From Streptomyces diastatochromogenes (GTDB lineage: Bacteria > Actinomycetota > Actinomycetes > Streptomycetales > Streptomycetaceae): a stretch of 64,000 bases of DNA. The notes beneath the pieces were generated by a model, which saw nothing but the letters and a program-made list of their open reading frames with translations, did not search any database and was not told the origin of the DNA. Shown piece by piece: positions 7,107 to 17,262 of this stretch. The DNA is taken from positions 3,844,001-3,908,000 of the forward strand of contig JAPTYK010000001.1 in the NCBI GenBank assembly GCA_026913215.1, in the 5' to 3' direction. Each line of letters begins with the position of its first letter. Positions within the stretch are counted from its first letter, which is position 1. A program made the translations under genes and the position numbers.

Positions 7107-10100
7107 ATGTTTCACGTGAAACCGATCGATCCGCGCCTGCTCCGGTACGCCAGGGCCACCCGTCTCTTCCTCATCGCGGTGGTCGTGCTCGGTCTCGTCG
7201 GAGCGGCGCTGGTCATCGCCCAGGCGATGCTCATCGCCGAGATCGTGGTGGGGGCCTTCCAGAAGGCCCAGTCGGTTTCCGATCTGACCACGCCCCTGCT
7301 GCTGCTCGCCGGAGTGGCGGTGGCGCGGGGGCTGGTCTCCTGGCTGACCGAGCTGGCCGCCCACCGGGCGAGCGCGGCGGTCAAGTCCGAACTCCGCGGC
7401 CGGCTCCTGGGCCGCGCGGCCACCCTCGGGCCGGGGTGGCTGAGCGGGCAGAAGGCCGGTTCGCTGATCGCCCTGGCCACGCGGGGCGTGGACGCCCTCG
7501 ACGACTACTTCGCCCGCTATCTGCCGCAGCTGGGTCTCGCGGTGGTCGTACCGGTGGCGGTCCTGGCCCGGATCGTCACCGAGGACTGGGTCTCGGCGGC
7601 GATCATCGTCGTCACGCTGCCGCTCATCCCGGTCTTCATGATCCTCATCGGCTGGTACACCCAGGCCCGGATGGACCGGCAGTGGAAGCTGCTCTCGCGG
7701 CTCTCCGGTCACTTCCTGGACGTGGTCGCCGGCCTCCCCACCCTCAAGATCTTCGGCCGGGCGAAGGCCCAGGCCGAGTCGATCCGCGCGATCACCTCGG
7801 AGTACCGCCAGGCGACGATGCGCACGCTGCGGATCGCCTTCATCTCCTCCTTCGCCCTGGAGCTGCTCGCGACGCTGTCGGTCGCGCTCGTCGCCGTGAC
7901 CATCGGCATGCGGCTCGTCCACGGCGAGCTCGACCTCTTCACCGGGCTCGTCATCCTGATCCTGGCGCCCGAGGCCTACCTCCCGCTGCGACAGGTGGGG
8001 GCGCAGTACCACGCGGCGGCGGAGGGACTCGCGGCGGCGGAGGAGATCTTCGAGGTCCTGGAAGCCCCGGTGCGGGGTGCCGGTACGGGGGAGGTGCCCG
8101 CTTCCGTACGGCTTGAGCTCGACGGGGTGACCGTCCGCCACGCGGGGCGCGCCGAGCCCTCGCTCGACGCGGCGACGCTGACGGTCGAGCCGGGCGAGAC
8201 GGTGGCCCTGGTCGGGCCGAGCGGGGTGGGGAAGTCGACGCTGCTCGACGTCGTCCTCGGGTTCGCGGTGCCGGAGGAAGGCGGTTCCGTACGGGTCGGG
8301 GGCGTCGACCTGGGGACGCTGGACCTGGAGGCCTGGCGGTCCCGGATCGCCTGGGTGCCGCAGCGGCCGTACCTGTTCGCGGGGACGGTCGCCGAGAACG
8401 TACGGCTCGCCCGACCGGACGCCTCCGACGAGGCGGTACGGGGCGCCCTGCGGGACGCCGGGGCGGACGGGTTCGTCGCGGGCTGCCGCTCGGGCTCGAC
8501 ACGGTGCTCGGCGAGGACGGCGCGGGGCTCTCGGCGGGGCAGCGGCAGCGGCTCGCGCTCGCGCGGGCGTTCCTGGCGGACCGTCCGGTGCTACTGCTCG
8601 ACGAGCCGACGGCGGCGCTGGACGGGGCGACGGAGGCGGGGGTGGTCGAGGCGGTGCGTCGGCTGGCCGCCGGGCGGACGGTGCTGCTGGTGGTGCATCG
8701 GCCGGCGTTGCTCGCGGTGGCGGATCGGGTGGTTTCGCTCGGGAGCGACGTGCCCGCTCCGTTTCACGTGGAACATTCGCTCTCGACGAGCCCCGCCGGG
8801 CCGGCGTCCGCCACCGGCCTCGTGGAAGAGGAACCTCTCACCAGCCCTGCCGGACAGCTGCCGGTGGCCTCCTCGTCGGTGCTCGCGCGGGTGCGGGCCA
8901 TGGCCGGGGAGCTCAAGGGGCGGATGGCGCTCGCGCTGCTGCTCGGGAGTCTGGCGCTCGGCTCGGCCGTGGGGCTCATGGCCGTGTCCGGGTGGCTCAT
9001 CTCGCGGGCGTCCGAGCAACCGCCCGTGCTGTATCTGATGATGGCGGTCACGGCTACGCGGGCCTTCGGGATCGGGCGGGCCGTCTTCCGGTACGCCGAG
9101 CGGCTCGTCTCGCACGACGCCGTCCTGCGGATGCTCGCCGACCTGAGGGTCTCCGTCTACCGGCGCCTGGAGCGGATCGCCCCGGCCGGACTGCGCCGCA
9201 CCCGGCGCGGTGACCTCCTCGCGCGGCTCGTCCAGGACGTCGACGCGCTCCAGGACTACTGGCTGCGCTGGCTGCTCCCGGTGGGCGCCGCGCTCATCGT
9301 GGGCGTTGCCTCGGCCGGGTTCACCGCATGGCTGCTGCCCGAGGCCGGGGCGGTCCTCGCCGTCGGCCTGCTGGTCGCGGGCGTCGCCGTGCCGGCGGCG
9401 GCGGTGCCCTCGCCCGCCGGGCCGAGCGGCGGCTCGCCCCGCGCGCGGCACCCTGGCGACCGCCGTCGCCGACCTCCTGCGCGGCTGCGCCGAACTGACC
9501 GTCGCCGGTGCGCTCCGGGGCCGGATCGAGCGGACGCGGGACGCCGACCGCGCCTCACCTCCATCGCCTCCCGGCAGGCCGCCGCCACCGCGCTCGGGGC
9601 CGGACTCTCGGCCCTGGTCTGCGGCCTGACGGTCGCGGCCGCCGCGCTCGTCGGCGTCCGGGCCGTGGGGACGGGCGGCTCGACGGGGTGGCCCTCGCCG
9701 TGATCGTCCTGACCCGCTCGCCGCCTTCGAGGCCGTCACCGGGCTGCCCCTCGCCGTCCAGTACCGGCAGCGCGTCAAGCGGAGCGCCGAGCGGGTCTTC
9801 GAGGTGCTCGACGCCCCCGTCCCCGTACGCGAGCCGGAGACGCCCGCCGCTCCCCCGGCGAGCCCGTTCCCGCTGGAACTGGCCGGGCTCTCGGCCCGGC
9901 ACGCCGGGCAGGAGCGGCACGCGCTCGACGGGTTCGCCCTCACCCTGGAGGCCGGACGGCGGGTCGCGGTCGTCGGCGCCTCCGGCTCCGGCAAGACCAC
10001 GCTCGCCCAGGTGCTGCTGCGGTTCCTGGACGTGGAGCACGGCACGTACCGGATCGGCGGCGTGCCCGCGTGGGAGCTCGACGGCGACGAGGTCCGGCGG

Positions 10101-10640
10101 TTCGTCGGGCTCTGCGCCCAGGACGCCCACCTCTTCGACAGCTCCGTCCGCGAGAACCTGCGGCTCGCCAAGGTCGGGGCGGACGACGAGGAGCTGCGCG
10201 AGGCACTGCGCCGGGCCCGGCTGCTCGACTGGGTCGACGGGCTGCCCGCCGGACTCGACACGCTCGTCGGCGAGCACGGCTCCCGGCTCTCCGGAGGCCA
10301 GCGGCAGCGCCTCGCGCTCGCCCGCGCCCTCCTCGCCGACTTCCCGGTCCTCGTCCTCGACGAGCCCGCCGAGCACCTGGACCTGGCCACCGCCGACGCG
10401 CTCACCGACGATCTGCTCCGGGCCACCGAGGGACGCACCACCGTCCTCATCACCCACCGGCTGCACGGTCTCGACGCGGTCGACGAGGTGGTGGTCCTCG
10501 ACGAGGGCCGGACCGTGCAGCGCGGCCCGTACGCCGAGCTCGCGGCGGTGGACGGACCGCTGCGCCGGATGCTGGAGCGGGAGGAGGAGACCGACGCGCT
10601 CCTCACCGGCGCGGGACGGCCGACTTTTCTCGCCAAATAG
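7107..10640 (+). CDS. cydCD: Fused CydD-CydC thiol/haem ABC exporter (frameshifted in this sequence)
   Basis: A single gene encoding both half-transporters (membrane plus ATPase, twice) needed for cytochrome bd assembly, as usual in streptomycetes. The CydD half has Walker A GPSGVGKST (near 8217) and signature LSAGQRQRLALARAF with LLLDEPT. The CydC half has Walker A GASGSGKTT (near 9979), LSGGQRQRLALARAL and LVLDEPA. The frame changes six times (about 8480, 9405-9417, 9437-9440, 9552, 9665, 9713), each by the equivalent of one missing base. The junction at 8480 sits on a G run. ATG 7107 or GTG 7116 could start translation; a perfect parS-like palindrome spans both. Confidence 0.9.
7109..7122. 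promoter_or_regulatory. parS-like site, perfect match
   Basis: GTTTCACGTGAAAC is a perfect 14-bp palindrome identical to the Streptomyces ParB-binding parS consensus. It occupies the second to sixth codons of cydCD (encoding FHVK). It supports an origin-proximal location for the window. Confidence 0.8.
8761..8774. promoter_or_regulatory. parS-like site, one mismatch, inside cydCD linker
   Basis: GTTTCACGTGGAAC differs from the parS consensus at one position. It is located in the part of cydCD encoding the low-complexity linker between the CydD and CydC halves, where extra residues are tolerated. Confidence 0.6.
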
Positions 10641-10660
10641 GACTTACTAGGCTCAAGGCC

Positions 10661-12372
10661 ATGACCGCCCCCGTGCCGTCCGAGTCCTCGGACCCCCTGG
10701 AAGCCGCCACCCAGGTCACCCGCAGCCTCCAGGGGCTGTCCACGGAGCTCACCGCCCGCGTGCCGCAGCTCCTGGAGGCCATGCGCTCGGTCGGCACCGG
10801 CCTGGAACTCCACTCCACCCTCGACCGGATCTGCGAGACCGCCGCCGAACTCGCCGGCGCCCGCTACGCCGCGATCGGCGTCGTCGACGACGAGGGCGAG
10901 GGCCTGTCCGACTTCGTCACCTTCGGCGTCGACGAGGACACGGCCCGCCGGATCGGCCGCCGCCCCGACGGCCACGCGGGGCTGCTCGGCGCGCTGATCC
11001 GCGACCCGCAGACCATCCGCCTCGCCGATCTCACCGCCGATCCGCGCGCCGCCGGCTTCCCGCCCGGACATCCGCCGATGCGGACCTTCCTCGGCGTCCC
11101 CATCCGGGTCCAGGGCGAGATCTTCGGCAACCTCTACCTCGCGGAGAAGCACGACGGGGACGAGTTCAACGACTACGACGTGCACATGGTCCGGGTCCTC
11201 GCCACCGAGGCCGGCATCGCGATCGGCAACGCCCGCCTGTACGAGGCGGCCCGGCAGCGCGAGCGGTGGATCGACGGCTCGGTCGCCGTCACCACCGCGC
11301 TGCTCTCCGGCGGCGACGCGGACGACGCCCTCGCGGTCGTCGCCGAACAGGCCCGCCGGCTCGCCGACGCGGACGCCGGGATCGTGCTGCTGCCCGCCGA
11401 GGACGGCGGCCTGGAGATCGTCGCCGTCTCCTCGCCCCGGCCCACGAAGTCGCTCGGCGTGGTGATCCCGCCCGAGAGCGCCGTCGTGAAGGAGCTCATG
11501 GCGGGCGAGGCGGTCTTCGTGGCCGACGCCTCGGCCGACCCGCGCATGATCAGCCGGCTGACCGCCCCGTACGGACCGAGCATGATGCTGCCGCTGCAGA
11601 GCGGCGGACGGGTCCTCGGGGCACTCGCCACGCCCCGGGCGCGAGGGGCCAGGCAGTTCACGGAGGCGGAGCGGACGCTCGCCACCCAGTTCGCCTCGCA
11701 GGCCGCCCTCGCCCTGATGATGGCCGACGCACAGCGCGACCGGGAGCGCCTCGCCGTCTACGAGGACCGCGACCGGATCGCCCGTGACCTGCACGATCTG
11801 GTGATCCAGCGGCTCTTCGCCACCGGGATGATGCTGGAGAGCGCCCAGCGGAGGTCGATCGTGCCGGCCGTGCGGGAGGGCGTGGGCAAGGCCGTGGACG
11901 AGCTGGACGTGACCATCCAGGAGATCCGTACGGCGATCTTCGCGCTCCAGCAGGGCCCCGCCGAGGCCCCGTCGGGGCTGCGCACCCGCGTCCTGCGGGA
12001 GATCAACATGGCGGCCGTGCCGCTCGGCTTCAAGCCCGCGCACCGCTTCCTCGGCGCGATCGACTCGACGGTCGGCGAGCTCACCGGCAAGAACCTCATC
12101 GCCGCGCTGAGGAGGCGCTGTCCAACGCCTTCCGGCACGCGGAGGCGAACCGCATCGAGGTGGTCGTCGACGCCGGCGTCACCCTGCCCGACGGCTCCCC
12201 GGGTGCGCTCTCCGTCGCCGACGACGGCGTCGGCATCCCCGAGGGCGGACGGCGCAGCGGCCTGCGCAACCTGGCCCGCCGGGCCGAGTCGCTGGGCGGC
12301 GCGAGCTGGTGCGGCCCCGGCCTGGGCGAGGGCGGCGGCGGGACGACGGTGGTGTGGGAGGCCCCGCTCTAG
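10661..12372 (+). CDS. GAF-domain sensor histidine kinase, DevS/DosT-like (frameshift near 12110)
   Basis: Two tandem GAF domains (roughly residues 45-190 and 215-365) precede a HisKA_3 dimerisation segment, DRDRIARDLHDLVIQRLFATG, with the phospho-acceptor His. An HATPase_c domain then ends in GGRRSGLRNLARRAESLGG. The ATPase region is in another frame from about 12110, equal to one lost base in CTGAGGAGGCGC; joining gives about 570 residues. The layout matches redox/oxygen-sensing DevS-type kinases. Whether the GAF domains bind haem cannot be told. Its start is 20 bp after cydCD, so it may be cotranscribed with the oxidase genes. No response regulator gene is adjacent. Confidence 0.85.
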
Positions 12373-12410
12373 CCCGGGGCCCGCGCCGGTCGAAGGCCCT
12401 GCCCGGAGCC

Positions 12411-12448
12411 CTAGACCGTGGTCTCCTTGCTAGACCGCGGTCTCCTTG
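12411..12448. repeat. 19-bp tandem duplication over a stop codon
   Basis: CTAGACCGTGGTCTCCTTG (12411-12429) is followed immediately by the same unit with T to C at position 9 (12430-12448). The second copy contains the TAG stop and last codons of the HAD gene read on the minus strand. The first copy is therefore a duplicated gene end just outside the coding region. Confidence 0.8.
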
Positions 12449-13302
12449 CTCGCGAGGGCTTCGGCGACGAGCTGTTCGATGACGACGGCGACCCCGTCGT
12501 CGTTGTTGCCGACGGTCCGGCCCGAGGCGGCGGCGAGGACGTCGGGGTGGGCGTTGCCCATCGCGTACGAGCGGCCGGCCCAGGTCAGCATCTCGATGTC
12601 GTTCGGCATGTCGCCGAAGGCGACGACCTCCTCGGCCGCGATGCCGCGTTCGGCGCAGCACAGGGCCAGGGTGGAGGCCTTGGAGACGCCGAGCGCGCTG
12701 ATCTCGATGAGGGCGGTCGGGCTGGAGCGGGTGAAGGCGGCCCGGTCGCCCGCCGCCTCCCTCGCGATCGCGAGGAACGCGTCGGGGTCGAGCTCGGGGT
12801 GCTGGGCGAGCAGCTTGAGCACGGGGGCGGCCGCGCCGGGCGCCTCCTCGAAGAGGAGCTTCTCGGCGGTGGCGACGGTGGCGCCGGGGTCGAGGTAGAA
12901 CGGCGGGTACAGCGGCTCGTAGTGGATGCCGGTGGTGAGCTCGACGGCGAAGGACGTGCCCGGCGCGGCGGCGCGCAGGGCACGGACGACGTCGAGCGCG
13001 ACCGGCCGTTCGAGGGGGTGGACCTCCAGGAAGGTGCCGCCCGCGTGGAGGTCCACGACGGCGGCGCCGTTGGCGCAGATCGCCAGGCCGTGTCCGTGGA
13101 CGTGGTCGCTGACGACGTCCATCCAGCGGGCCGGGCGGCCGGTGACGAAGAAGACCTCGATCCCGGCCTGCTCGGCCGCCGCGAGGGCGGCGACGGTGCG
13201 CGGCGAGACGGACTTGTCGTCGCGCAGCAGGGTGCCGTCGAGGTCGGTGGCGATCAGCCGGGCCACCGGGGCGGAAGGGCGCGGGGAACGGGGAGAGGTC
13301 AC
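12430..13302 (-). CDS. HAD-superfamily hydrolase, Cof-type
   Basis: A sugar- or nucleotide-phosphatase-like HAD protein, about 290 residues. Motif I is ATDLDGTLLRDD, motif II VTGRP, and motif IV GDMPNDIEML, with a C2-type cap between them. The GTG at 13302 follows GGAAG by nine bases; another GTG in frame at 13329 is possible. It is convergent with the GAF kinase. A second Cof-type protein with the same motif set lies at 33.7 kb. The physiological substrate is unknown. Confidence 0.85.
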   Translation of the reverse strand: MTSPRSPRPSAPVARLIATDLDGTLLRDDKSVSPRTVAALAAAEQAGIEVFFVTGRPARWMDVVSDHVHGHGLAICANGAAVVDLHAGGTFLEVHPLERPVALDVVRALRAAAPGTSFAVELTTGIHYEPLYPPFYLDPGATVATAEKLLFEEAPGAAAPVLKLLAQHPELDPDAFLAIAREAAGDRAAFTRSSPTALIEISALGVSKASTLALCCAERGIAAEEVVAFGDMPNDIEMLTWAGRSYAMGNAHPDVLAAASGRTVGNNDDGVAVVIEQLVAEALASKETAV

Positions 13303-13385
13303 CGGACCATTCTTCCGCACCGGACGCACGGGCGTGCGAGGAGCTGCACATATGAGTGCACGGTTTCTCGCCGGGATGTCCGGTT

Positions 13386-14230
13386 CTAGCCGTGGTGGCG
13401 CGTGGTGCTCCCCTCCGCCGGCTCCGTCAGCGCGTCGACGAGGGCGACGGTGACGGCCCGCTGGCCGTCGAGCGTGAGGTGGATCCCGTCGTCGAGGTGG
13501 AGCCCGGCGGTGGCCCGCCGGGTGTCGACGGTGAGTTCCGGCCGCCCGAGGAGGAAGTCGGCGACGCCGTCGACGTCCTCGCTCGTCCAGCCGATCCCCG
13601 CGCGGCGGAAGTGCGGATAGGCGTCGGCCCGCTCCTGGTCCACGGCGCTGGGGGTGAGCCAGATCCAGCGGTCCGGGCCGGAGGGCCCGCCGAGGCCCGC
13701 GAGTTCCCGCAGGGCGAGCAGGTTGCGTGCGGTCTCCGCCTCGCTGACCAGCCGGGTGCCCGCCGTCCCGGGCCGCGGCCCAGTCGCTGCGCGTCGTTGG
13801 CGCCGAGCATGCACAGGACCCAGTCGGGGCGCAGGAAGGCGAGCTGGGGCAGCTGGGCGAGGGCCTGGGTGGTGGTGGAGCCGGAGACGGCGAGGTTGAC
13901 GAGTGCGACGCCGTCCGGGAGGAGGTGGCGCAGGATCGAGAACCAGGAGAGCCGGTCGGCGGTGGTGCTCTCGCCGAGGGCGACGATCCGCTGCCCCGGC
14001 CGGAAGGGCAGCCGGCCGACCCGTTCGGCGAAGCCGGGGTCCTTGAGCAGTTCGGCGGCGGTCTCCCGGGTCCGGTCGTCGAGCTCCCGCAGGAGCGTGC
14101 GGTACGCGTCGGTGTCGAGGCCGAAGAGGCCGGCGAGGCGGGTGTCGGGCAGCTCCCCCAGGTAGCGGAGGGTCTTCTCGGGCTGCTGGAAACGGACGAG
14201 CTTGTCCGTCAGGGGCGGGTTCTCGGTCAT
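13386..14230 (-). CDS. SGNH/GDSL-type esterase or lipase (frameshift near 13780)
   Basis: A hydrolase of about 280 residues with a helical N-terminal extension before the SGNH core. The blocks seen are VALGESTTADRLSW (GDS block with the nucleophile Ser), NLAVSGSTT (Gly block), LGANDAQR (Asn block), and a C-terminal DGIHLTLDGQR (Asp-His block). The last block is in another frame, shifted by one missing base in the G/C run near 13780. No signal peptide is evident, so it is probably cytoplasmic. The substrate is unknown. Confidence 0.75.
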
Positions 14231-14283
14231 GGCGGTACTCCTCGGCTCTTGCGGGTCGGCTTTCGCGGGTCGCCTCTCGCGCG

Positions 14284-14989
14284 TCAGCGGGTGCGGGTGC
14301 GGCGACGGGGCAGCAGGAAGCCGGCGGCGATCAGCCAGCCCAGGCAGGTGAAGCGGGCCAGGGGCAGCAGCGGGGCGGCGCCGTCGACGAGCAGGGTGAG
14401 GGCGGAGAGTTCGGCGATCGCCGCCAGGACGAGACCGGTCACGGCGAGCGCCCGGGGCAGCAGTCCGGCGAGGAGCCCGGGACGGCGATCCCGGCCACGA
14501 GCAGGCCGAGCGTCACCACGTGGCCCGGACCGCCGGTGGCGAAGGCCAGGTACTGGAGGGCCCGGACGAGCGGCGGGAGGTCGAGCACCTCCGTACGGGA
14601 CAGGGTCCAGCCGACCAGGCCGCAGCAGGCCAGGAATCCGGAGGCGAGGAGGCCGCCGGCCAGGGCGATGGTCGCGCCGGGGCGCGGACGCCGAGCCGGT
14701 GCAGCCGGGCCGAGACCGTGGCGGCGTAGACGGCCAGCGGGATCGAGGCCGCGAACTGGAGCGCGCCGGAGACCCGGACGGCGCCGGAGTGGGCACGGAA
14801 GTACGCCACGATCTCGCCCGTCCCGCCGAAGGGGGAGGGGAAGGGGGCGCCGTCGGCGAGCACGGTGCCGAGGACGAGCCCGGCCAGGAACAGCCCGGTG
14901 AACACCACGGCGAGCACGCCGGGCGGCGGTCCTCCCTGGGCTTCTTTCCGGGGGGCTTCCGCGGGAAGGGTGCGGGTCTCTGCGGACAC
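14284..14989 (-). CDS. Hypothetical integral membrane protein (two frameshifts)
   Basis: After a short polar N-terminus, about six hydrophobic segments can be traced through three frames (GVLAVVFTGLFLAGLVLG at the start; GFLLPRRRTRTR at the end). Both shifts (near 14690 and 14480) equal single missing bases, giving about 235 residues. The topology resembles small DUF4386-type membrane proteins, but I cannot assign a family with confidence. It is divergent from the MarR regulator, so it is the likely target of that regulator. Confidence 0.6.
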
Positions 14990-15010
14990 GGGTCCTATCC
15001 GTTCTCTGAG

Positions 15011-15039
15011 AAGAATAGTTCACAGTGGAGAATCATTCT
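15011..15039. promoter_or_regulatory. Candidate MarR operator between divergent genes
   Basis: AGAATCATTCT (15029-15039) is a perfect 5-1-5 inverted repeat, with a further AAGAAT at 15011-15016. It lies in the AT-rich 69-bp gap between the membrane protein and the MarR gene, where MarR proteins commonly autoregulate. Confidence 0.5.
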
Positions 15040-15058
15040 TGGCGCGTACGATAACTCC

Positions 15059-15573
15059 GTGAGCAGTGACCGGCAACCAGTGGAAGATCCGGGAGCGGCG
15101 GCGGCCGCGCCCCGCGCGGCGGAGCGTTCCTGCTCGCCCAGCTCGGGGCGCACGCGGCGGGACGCTTCGGAGAGCGCGTCGGCGAACTCGGCCTCGCCCC
15201 GCCGGACGTGGGCCTGCTGCGGATGATCGCCATGGAGCCGGGACGGAGTCAGCGCTCCCTCGCCGCCGACCTCGGCGTCGTCCCCAGCCGGGTCGTCGCG
15301 CTCATCGACCACCTGGAGAAGAAGGGGCTCGTCGAACGCCGGCGCAGCGCCGAGGACCGTCGCCACCACGAGCTGTACGTCTCCGAGGACGGCCGCCGGG
15401 CGCTCGGACGCGTCCGGGAGGTCGCCGCCCTGCACGAGGACGACCTGCTCGCGGCGCTCGACGAGGAGGACCGGGCCCGGCTGACGGAGCTGCTCGGCCG
15501 GATCGCCGAGCAGCAGGGCCTCGCGCCGGGCGTCCACCCGGGCTACCGACAGCTGCCGAAGCGCCCGAACTGA
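15059..15573 (+). CDS. MarR-family transcriptional regulator (frameshift near 15125)
   Basis: About 170 residues. The winged helix-turn-helix reads RSQRSLAADLGVVPSRVVALIDHLEKKGLVERRRSAEDRRHHELYV when split over two lines of the fold: recognition helix SRVVALIDHLEKKG and wing RSAEDRRHHELYV. The GTG start at 15059 is in a different frame from the core, reconciled by one missing base near GCGGAGCG. It is divergent from a membrane protein that it probably controls. The ligand is unknown. Confidence 0.8.
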
Positions 15574-15674
15574 GGCACGCCCGGCCTGTCAGGACATGGC
15601 CGTAAACACCCGTTCGTTCGGGGACGTCACGGGAAGATTCCTGGGAGCTGACGGCGTCTCCGGGGAGGGCGGGC

Positions 15675-16245
15675 ATGGTCACGGGTCGGCGAAGAGCGGA
15701 GTGCGACTCCTGCGGTGCGCCGTACGGAACGTGGATCGCGAGCCTCCGCATGGCCCTGTGCGCGGAGTGCGAGCGGGACGGAGCGGCCCACCCCGTACGG
15801 GATCCGGTGCTGGTCGGCGAGGTCCTGGCAGGGCTGACCGGACTGGCCGGGCTGGTGGACCCGACCGGCCTGACCGACATCGCCTCCCGCCCGAGGGCAC
15901 GCTCCGTGGGGACGTACCGCAGCAGCGGTCGCCGTCCTGCGCTTCCTCCGAAGCGCCGGCGCCGTCCCTCACGACCTGTGACCGGTGCGGTGCCCGTGCC
16001 GAGTGGCGGCGTACGGTGCGGGGGCGCTGGGTGCTGCTGGAAACCGGGGAGCTGGCGGCCGGGCTCGTCCCGGCGGGCAGACGCTGGCGGGTCGCGGGTG
16101 ACGGGACCGTGGTCAACCTGGGCTCCGCCGTGCCGTCCGACACGTGCCGGGTCACCCACTTCGACGTCTGCCCGGCCCGCCCGGCCTCGGCCGACGCCCG
16201 GTCCTGCTCGCGCTGTGGCGGAGCCACGCCTGGCGCACGGCCTGA
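15675..16245 (+). CDS. DUF6083-like Cys-rich protein (two frameshifts)
   Basis: Probable two-zinc-ribbon protein of about 190 residues, common in streptomycetes and without known function. The N-terminal CDSCGAPYG...CAEC and the central CDRCGARAEWRRTVRGRWVLLE are paired-cysteine motifs. The conserved GRRWRVAGDGTVVNLG and CRVTHFDVCP follow. The end (LLALWRSHAWRTA, stop at 16243) is in the third frame. Both shifts equal single missing bases. No partner gene is evident. Confidence 0.65.
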
Positions 16246-16283
16246 CCCGCCCCGGCGCGGGGCGGGTCAGGGGCCGGTGAGGC

Positions 16284-17175
16284 TCAGCCCAGCTGGGCGA
16301 GGGCCTCGGTGGCGATGTTCTCGAAGACGGTCTGGTCGGCGGCGAAGTCGGAGTCCGCGATCGGCCAGTGGATCACGATCTCGGTGAAGCCGAGCTCGCG
16401 GTGGCGCCCGGCGAAGTCGACGAAGGCGTCCACGGACTCCAGCGGCCGGCCCCGGTCCGGGGTGAAGCCGGTCAGCAGGACCTTGTCCAGCTCGGCGACG
16501 TCACGCCCGGTCTCGGCGCACGCCTTGGAGAGCTTGTCGACCTGGCCGCGCAGGGCCTCCACCGACTGCTCGGGGTCCCTCCTCGTACAGCTTCGGGTCG
16601 CCGGTCGTCACCCACGCCTGCCCGTACCGCGCGGCCAGCCTCAGCCCGCGCGGCCCGGTCGCCGCGACCGCGAAGGGCAGCCGCGGGCGCTGGACGCAGC
16701 CGGGGATGTTCCGCGCCTCGTCCGCCGAGTAGAACGTGCCCCGCTCCGACACCGCGTCCTCGGTGAGCAGCCGGTCGAGCAGCGCCACGAACTCGCCGAA
16801 CCGGTCGGCCCGCTCCCTCGGCGTCCACGCCTCCTGCCCGAGCGCGGTGGCGTCGAAGCCGTTGCCGCCCGCGCCGATGCCGAGGGTGATCCGCCCGCCG
16901 GAGACGTCGTCGAGCGTGATCAGTTCCTTGGCGAGCGTCACCGGGTGCCGGAAGTTCGGCGAGGTCACGAGGGTGCCGAGCCGGATCCGCTCGGTGGCTG
17001 TCGCCGCCGCGGTGAGCGTGGGCAGCGCGCCGAACCACGGGCCGTCGCGGAAGGTCCGCCAGGAGAGGTGGTCGTAGGTGTACGCGGCGTGGAACCCGAG
17101 GTCTTCGGCCCGCCGCCAGATCTTCTGTCCCTCGCTCCATCGGTGGATGGGGAGGATCACGGTGCTCAGACGCAT
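16284..17175 (-). CDS. LLM-class F420-dependent oxidoreductase (frameshift near 16575)
   Basis: A TIM-barrel luciferase-like enzyme of about 298 residues. TYDHLSWR, LGTLVTSPNFRHP, LDDVSGGRITLGIGAGG and PRLPFAVAATGPRGLRLAARYGQAW are the F420/flavin-binding blocks. The last 90 residues are in another frame. The junction GAGGAGGGACCCCGAG is explained by one lost G and one lost C, giving the expected EEGTPEQS. The substrate cannot be predicted. Confidence 0.85.
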
Positions 17176-17262
17176 GTCACCGACCCTACGGCAGCCGTCG
17201 GCGGTCGGCCCGCGGCTGCACCGGGGCCGACCGCCCCGGGCCCGCCGGACTTCCCGCCGGAT

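Noticed and set aside
6036..8141. A 701-codon minus-strand frame across cydB and cydCD
   Set aside because: Composition (Glu/Arg/Gly/Asp-rich, no motifs) is that of an antisense shadow; the plus strand encodes clear cyd proteins.
8480..9720. Programmed ribosomal frameshifting in cydCD
   Set aside because: There are six shifts without slippery heptamers or stimulatory structures, and the same type of shift occurs in dozens of unrelated genes; sequencing deletions explain all.
8591..12043. A 1150-codon minus-strand frame, the longest in the window
   Set aside because: Its length reflects GC bias only; it has no recognisable domain and lies opposite cydCD and a GAF kinase with intact motifs.
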